From the NCBI GenBank assembly GCA_030018575.1, contig JASEIA010000060.1, positions 1-9,146 of the forward strand: 9,146 nucleotides of DNA, read 5' to 3'. How positions within the stretch are numbered: position 1 is the first letter of the stretch; the number at the start of each line of letters is the position of its first letter. The notes beneath the pieces were generated by a model that saw only the letters and a program-made list of their open reading frames with translations, made no database searches and was not told the DNA's origin. Shown here one piece after another: positions 7,161 through 9,146 of the stretch. The translations under genes were made by a program, and so were the position numbers. Source of the DNA: Nanobdellota archaeon. Lineage in GTDB: Archaea > Nanobdellota > Nanobdellia > SCGC-AAA011-G17 > GW2011-AR17.

Positions 7161-7184
7161 TCGTTAGTATCACTAAATAGTAAC
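7157..7184 (+). promoter_or_regulatory. Overlapping inverted repeats, candidate repressor operator
   Basis: Between the TATA box and the predicted start lie several overlapping symmetric elements: ATAC/GTAT (7157-7170), TTAGT-ATC-ACTAA (7164-7176), ACTA-AA-TAGT (7172-7181) and GTTA/TAAC (7163-7184). A protein bound here would block RNA polymerase loading, the usual geometry of archaeal repressors. The regulator is unknown and no candidate gene is in the window. Confidence 0.45.
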
Positions 7185-7198
7185 AAATATTAAAACAA

Positions 7199-7236
7199 CA
7201 GGTTATTCTGGACCTGCAAAAAACCAGAAGGGGGGT
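7199..7236 (+). promoter_or_regulatory. Candidate H-type RNA pseudoknot abutting the Shine-Dalgarno
   Basis: Stem 1 is CAGGT (7199-7203) with ACCTG (7212-7216). Stem 2 is TTCTGG (7206-7211) with CCAGAA (7224-7229). Loop 1 is 2 bases, the stems abut without a spacer so they could stack coaxially, and loop 3 is CAAAAAA (7217-7223). This is the textbook geometry of a compact H-type pseudoknot, as in preQ1-I riboswitches. The G-rich Shine-Dalgarno (GGGGGGT, 7230-7236) begins at the next base, 9 bases before the ATG. It does not match the preQ1-I consensus, so no ligand is proposed. The fold was judged by eye. Confidence 0.45.
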
Positions 7237-7245
7237 AAACACAAA

Positions 7246-8817
7246 ATGGCAGCTAAGAAACTTGAACAAAAAGAACTGAGAAAACATTTCATACAGGCTC
7301 TTTACAGCACGCTTGACAGCGTTGTCTCGCCGACTCCTTACATGGAAATTACAGAAGGGGACAAGGTTGATGTCAGGTTTCTTGACGGAAAAGGCAGGCT
7401 GCCAATGCCAAATACCACAGAAGTCAATGTTTTAGACATTGATATCGCTTCATTGTTCTTTGACGATTTCGACATTCTTTACGAAGGGGTTACCGGCGTC
7501 GGGAAAACATATACTATTGACGCATTGTTTGATGCTGTTTTCGGGCCTGGCGGGCACTGCACCCTGCGATTGAGCGGCGGCATTATGGGCAGCTCAGCCC
7601 TTGAGCCGTTTACCACAACAATACTGGAAAACGGCATGCCTAAAACAAGAATTGACCATGAAAAATGCGGAAAATACGGGGCATTATTCATTGATGAAAT
7701 CAACAGGGGCGACAGCCAGGAAGTTCTTCAGGTTGTTGACAGAAAAATTAATGTGAACGGAGACAGAGGATATTTGCGCATTCCTATACCAGGCACTGAA
7801 CGCTGGAAAGAGATTGCGATTATTGCAGCCATGAACCCGGCAGATGCCCAGCACAGCTCAGTTTTGGAGCTTGACATTGCCGGAGAAAACAGGTTCCTTA
7901 AATTCAGGTTTCCAAACGGCGTTGCTGAAGCAGGCTCAAGCCAGCTGGAAAAGAAAATAGCCGGAGATATTCATTGCAGGTTTTGGGATGAATTTGCGCG
8001 AAGAACAGGAATGAAAGGCGGATGGAGAGAAATCTATCCAGTTGTGGCTGACCCTGAGCAATTCCCTGCTGAGCTTGACGGCGAAACAAGAGAGTTTATT
8101 GATGCCGCTCTTGGCTATGCCGGGCGCGATCCCAAGGAAACTTTTGCAAGAAATGCTGAGCTTATGCAGCAGGGAGGCCTGTCGCCGCTCTTTTCAGTAA
8201 GGGATGACAATAATTACAGGAAAATCCTTGAAGCGCAGGGAAAGCTCAAGCACGGCTTTGTAAGGCGGGACCTGAGAAAAATAAGGGACTTAGGCAGGCT
8301 TTTAGGGTTTATCAAAGGCGTTAAAAACAGATCATATGAAGCGCCGGTCAGGATTAATGATGCTGCCGCTGCAATAGGAATAGTCCTTGAAAGCAAGGCA
8401 ATAACAGGCACTGATTACGGCAGCTTAATGGTTCTTGTGAATGACGCAATGGCAGCGTACGCCGGCATGCATCAGAAGATGGGAATACCGGAAGGGCATG
8501 GATTAAGGCAGGCAGTATGGCAGGCGGCAATTCATGCAGGGCAGAAGCATGGGTTTGAAGCTTACATCAGCACTTTAAAGGCAGGAATGTCCAAATTAAA
8601 CACCCAGGCAGCAAGCGCTGCGCAGGCAACCATAAGCTCAAGGGTTTTGGCAGACCTGGCTGTTTTAGAGCATTTCAGCAAAGCGCATGAGGCAGATGTT
8701 GCTGCTGCGCTTAAAGCAGGAGGGGAAGGCACATTCAAGGGATTTAGCGAATTATATCTGGCTAAGAAGGGCCAGAGCAGCATATATGAGCACAGGCTTG
8801 GCTCAATTATGGAGTAA
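7246..8817 (+). CDS. MoxR-like (AAA_5-type) AAA+ ATPase
   Basis: This is an AAA+ ATPase of the MoxR/CbbQ/GvpN-like group, whose members usually remodel or activate a partner protein, often one with a VWA domain. Walker A is GVTGVGKT (81-88); Walker B is ALFIDEINR with D150 and E151; the sensor-1 Asn is in AAMNPAD (N197). GENRFLKF (R216) is a probable arginine-finger/box VII region, and FSVRDDNNY (R319) resembles the sensor-2 position. The first 70 residues precede the ATPase core, and residues about 330-523 form a long, Ala-rich helical C-terminal region that I do not recognise; at 523 residues it is longer than ordinary MoxR (about 300-350). The ATG is supported by a G-rich Shine-Dalgarno 9 bases upstream. 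It has its own promoter, operator-like repeats and leader pseudoknot, so it is separate from top6, and it is followed after 5 bases by its likely partner. Substrate and pathway are unknown. Confidence 0.85.
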   Translation: MAAKKLEQKELRKHFIQALYSTLDSVVSPTPYMEITEGDKVDVRFLDGKGRLPMPNTTEVNVLDIDIASLFFDDFDILYEGVTGVGKTYTIDALFDAVFGPGGHCTLRLSGGIMGSSALEPFTTTILENGMPKTRIDHEKCGKYGALFIDEINRGDSQEVLQVVDRKINVNGDRGYLRIPIPGTERWKEIAIIAAMNPADAQHSSVLELDIAGENRFLKFRFPNGVAEAGSSQLEKKIAGDIHCRFWDEFARRTGMKGGWREIYPVVADPEQFPAELDGETREFIDAALGYAGRDPKETFARNAELMQQGGLSPLFSVRDDNNYRKILEAQGKLKHGFVRRDLRKIRDLGRLLGFIKGVKNRSYEAPVRINDAAAAIGIVLESKAITGTDYGSLMVLVNDAMAAYAGMHQKMGIPEGHGLRQAVWQAAIHAGQKHGFEAYISTLKAGMSKLNTQAASAAQATISSRVLADLAVLEHFSKAHEADVAAALKAGGEGTFKGFSELYLAKKGQSSIYEHRLGSIME

Positions 8818-8822
8818 GAATA

Positions 8823-9146
8823 ATGACAAAAATCATCCCTCCTGAGCTAATCAGGCACCTTGAATGGAGCCCTGGGCAGGAAGTGCCGCAGATGCCTGCT
8901 CCAGGCGCTGCCAAGCCTGTGCAGCAGATTGTGTTAAGCATTGATGAGCTTGTAAAGAACGGAAAACAGTTTTACAGCGCGGAAAAAGACAGCGAAGGAA
9001 GATATATTGGAGTGGCTGCTGCTCTCCAGCAGGCGTATGATGAGATGGGCTCTGATGCAATTATTGCCACTATGCCTTACCTGATTGCAGGAAAAGCAAA
9101 GGCTGGCAAGAAAAATTATCTTTGGCAAAAATGGTTTACTGCGCTT
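8823..9146 (+). CDS. Unrecognised protein in operon with the AAA+ ATPase, 3' truncated by window edge
   Basis: The ATG at 8823 opens a frame that stays open for 108 codons to the edge of the window. It starts 5 bases after the AAA+ stop codon. The GGAG at 8811-8814, inside the last codons of that gene, serves as Shine-Dalgarno with an 8-base spacer, so translation is probably coupled. Residues 1-35 are Pro/Ala/Gln-rich and look like a flexible N-terminus (MTKIIPPELIRHLEWSPGQE at the start). From about 36 the sequence is mixed, probably helical: IVLSIDELVKNGKQFY, then a region around GVAAALQQAYDEMG, ending in an aromatic/basic segment near YLWQKWF. No catalytic motif, signal peptide or membrane segment is seen in the visible part. 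In many MoxR-type operons the next gene encodes the ATPase's partner; that is a guess from position, and no VWA (MIDAS) motif is visible yet. Confidence 0.8.
   Translation, partial: MTKIIPPELIRHLEWSPGQEVPQMPAPGAAKPVQQIVLSIDELVKNGKQFYSAEKDSEGRYIGVAAALQQAYDEMGSDAIIATMPYLIAGKAKAGKKNYLWQKWFTAL

Noticed and set aside
7199..7229. preQ1-I riboswitch
   Set aside because: The pseudoknot geometry and A-rich loop are similar, but there is no spacer between stem 2 and the second half of stem 1, and the conserved preQ1-binding loop sequence is absent. It was kept only as a generic pseudoknot candidate.
1..9146. CRISPR arrays, insertion sequences, tRNA genes or integrase/attachment sites
   Set aside because: No regularly spaced repeats, transposase-like ORFs, terminal inverted repeats or tRNA T-arm/acceptor patterns were seen on either strand.

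Overview
The window looks like archaeal chromosome. It carries both subunits of DNA topoisomerase VI, a full-length SMC with archaeal/bacterial architecture, TATA-type promoters about 25 bp ahead of inferred transcript starts, and Shine-Dalgarno sites. Genes are compact and moderately AT-rich, intergenic DNA is very AT-rich, and Lys/Glu/Ala codons are frequent. This would fit a small-genome (DPANN-like) or other uncultivated euryarchaeal lineage, but that placement is inference from style and not from a diagnostic marker.

Layout, all genes on the + strand. (1) 1-140: T-rich tail of an upstream unit, then the smc promoter. (2) 141-3626: smc. (3) 3627-3983: an AT-rich promoter region with a clear TATA box, then about 230 bases of more GC-rich sequence with many nested complementary segments. 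I read this as a structured RNA, either a free ncRNA or a long leader; I could not match it to RNase P RNA, SRP RNA, rRNA, tRNA or a known riboswitch. (4) 3984-4112: a 42-residue protein, 22 Lys/Arg and no acidic residues, with an excellent Shine-Dalgarno. (5) 4265-6984: top6B-top6A, an operon with a 4-base overlap. (6) 6985-7245: an elaborate control region with an imperfect hairpin, a TATA box, overlapping inverted repeats placed like an operator, and an H-type pseudoknot candidate that ends where the Shine-Dalgarno begins. (7) 7246-8817: a MoxR-like/AAA_5-type AAA+ ATPase. (8) 8823 to the edge: the first 108 residues of a translationally linked, unrecognised protein.

The left two thirds form a DNA-topology and chromosome-structure neighbourhood: SMC folds chromosomes, Topo VI removes supercoils and catenanes, and the basic peptide could bind nucleic acid. 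No ScpA/ScpB-like partner of SMC is present here. The right third is a separate, probably regulated operon in which an AAA+ remodeller is paired with an unknown partner. The least explained elements are the 3730-3960 RNA with its basic peptide, and the leader of the AAA+ gene.
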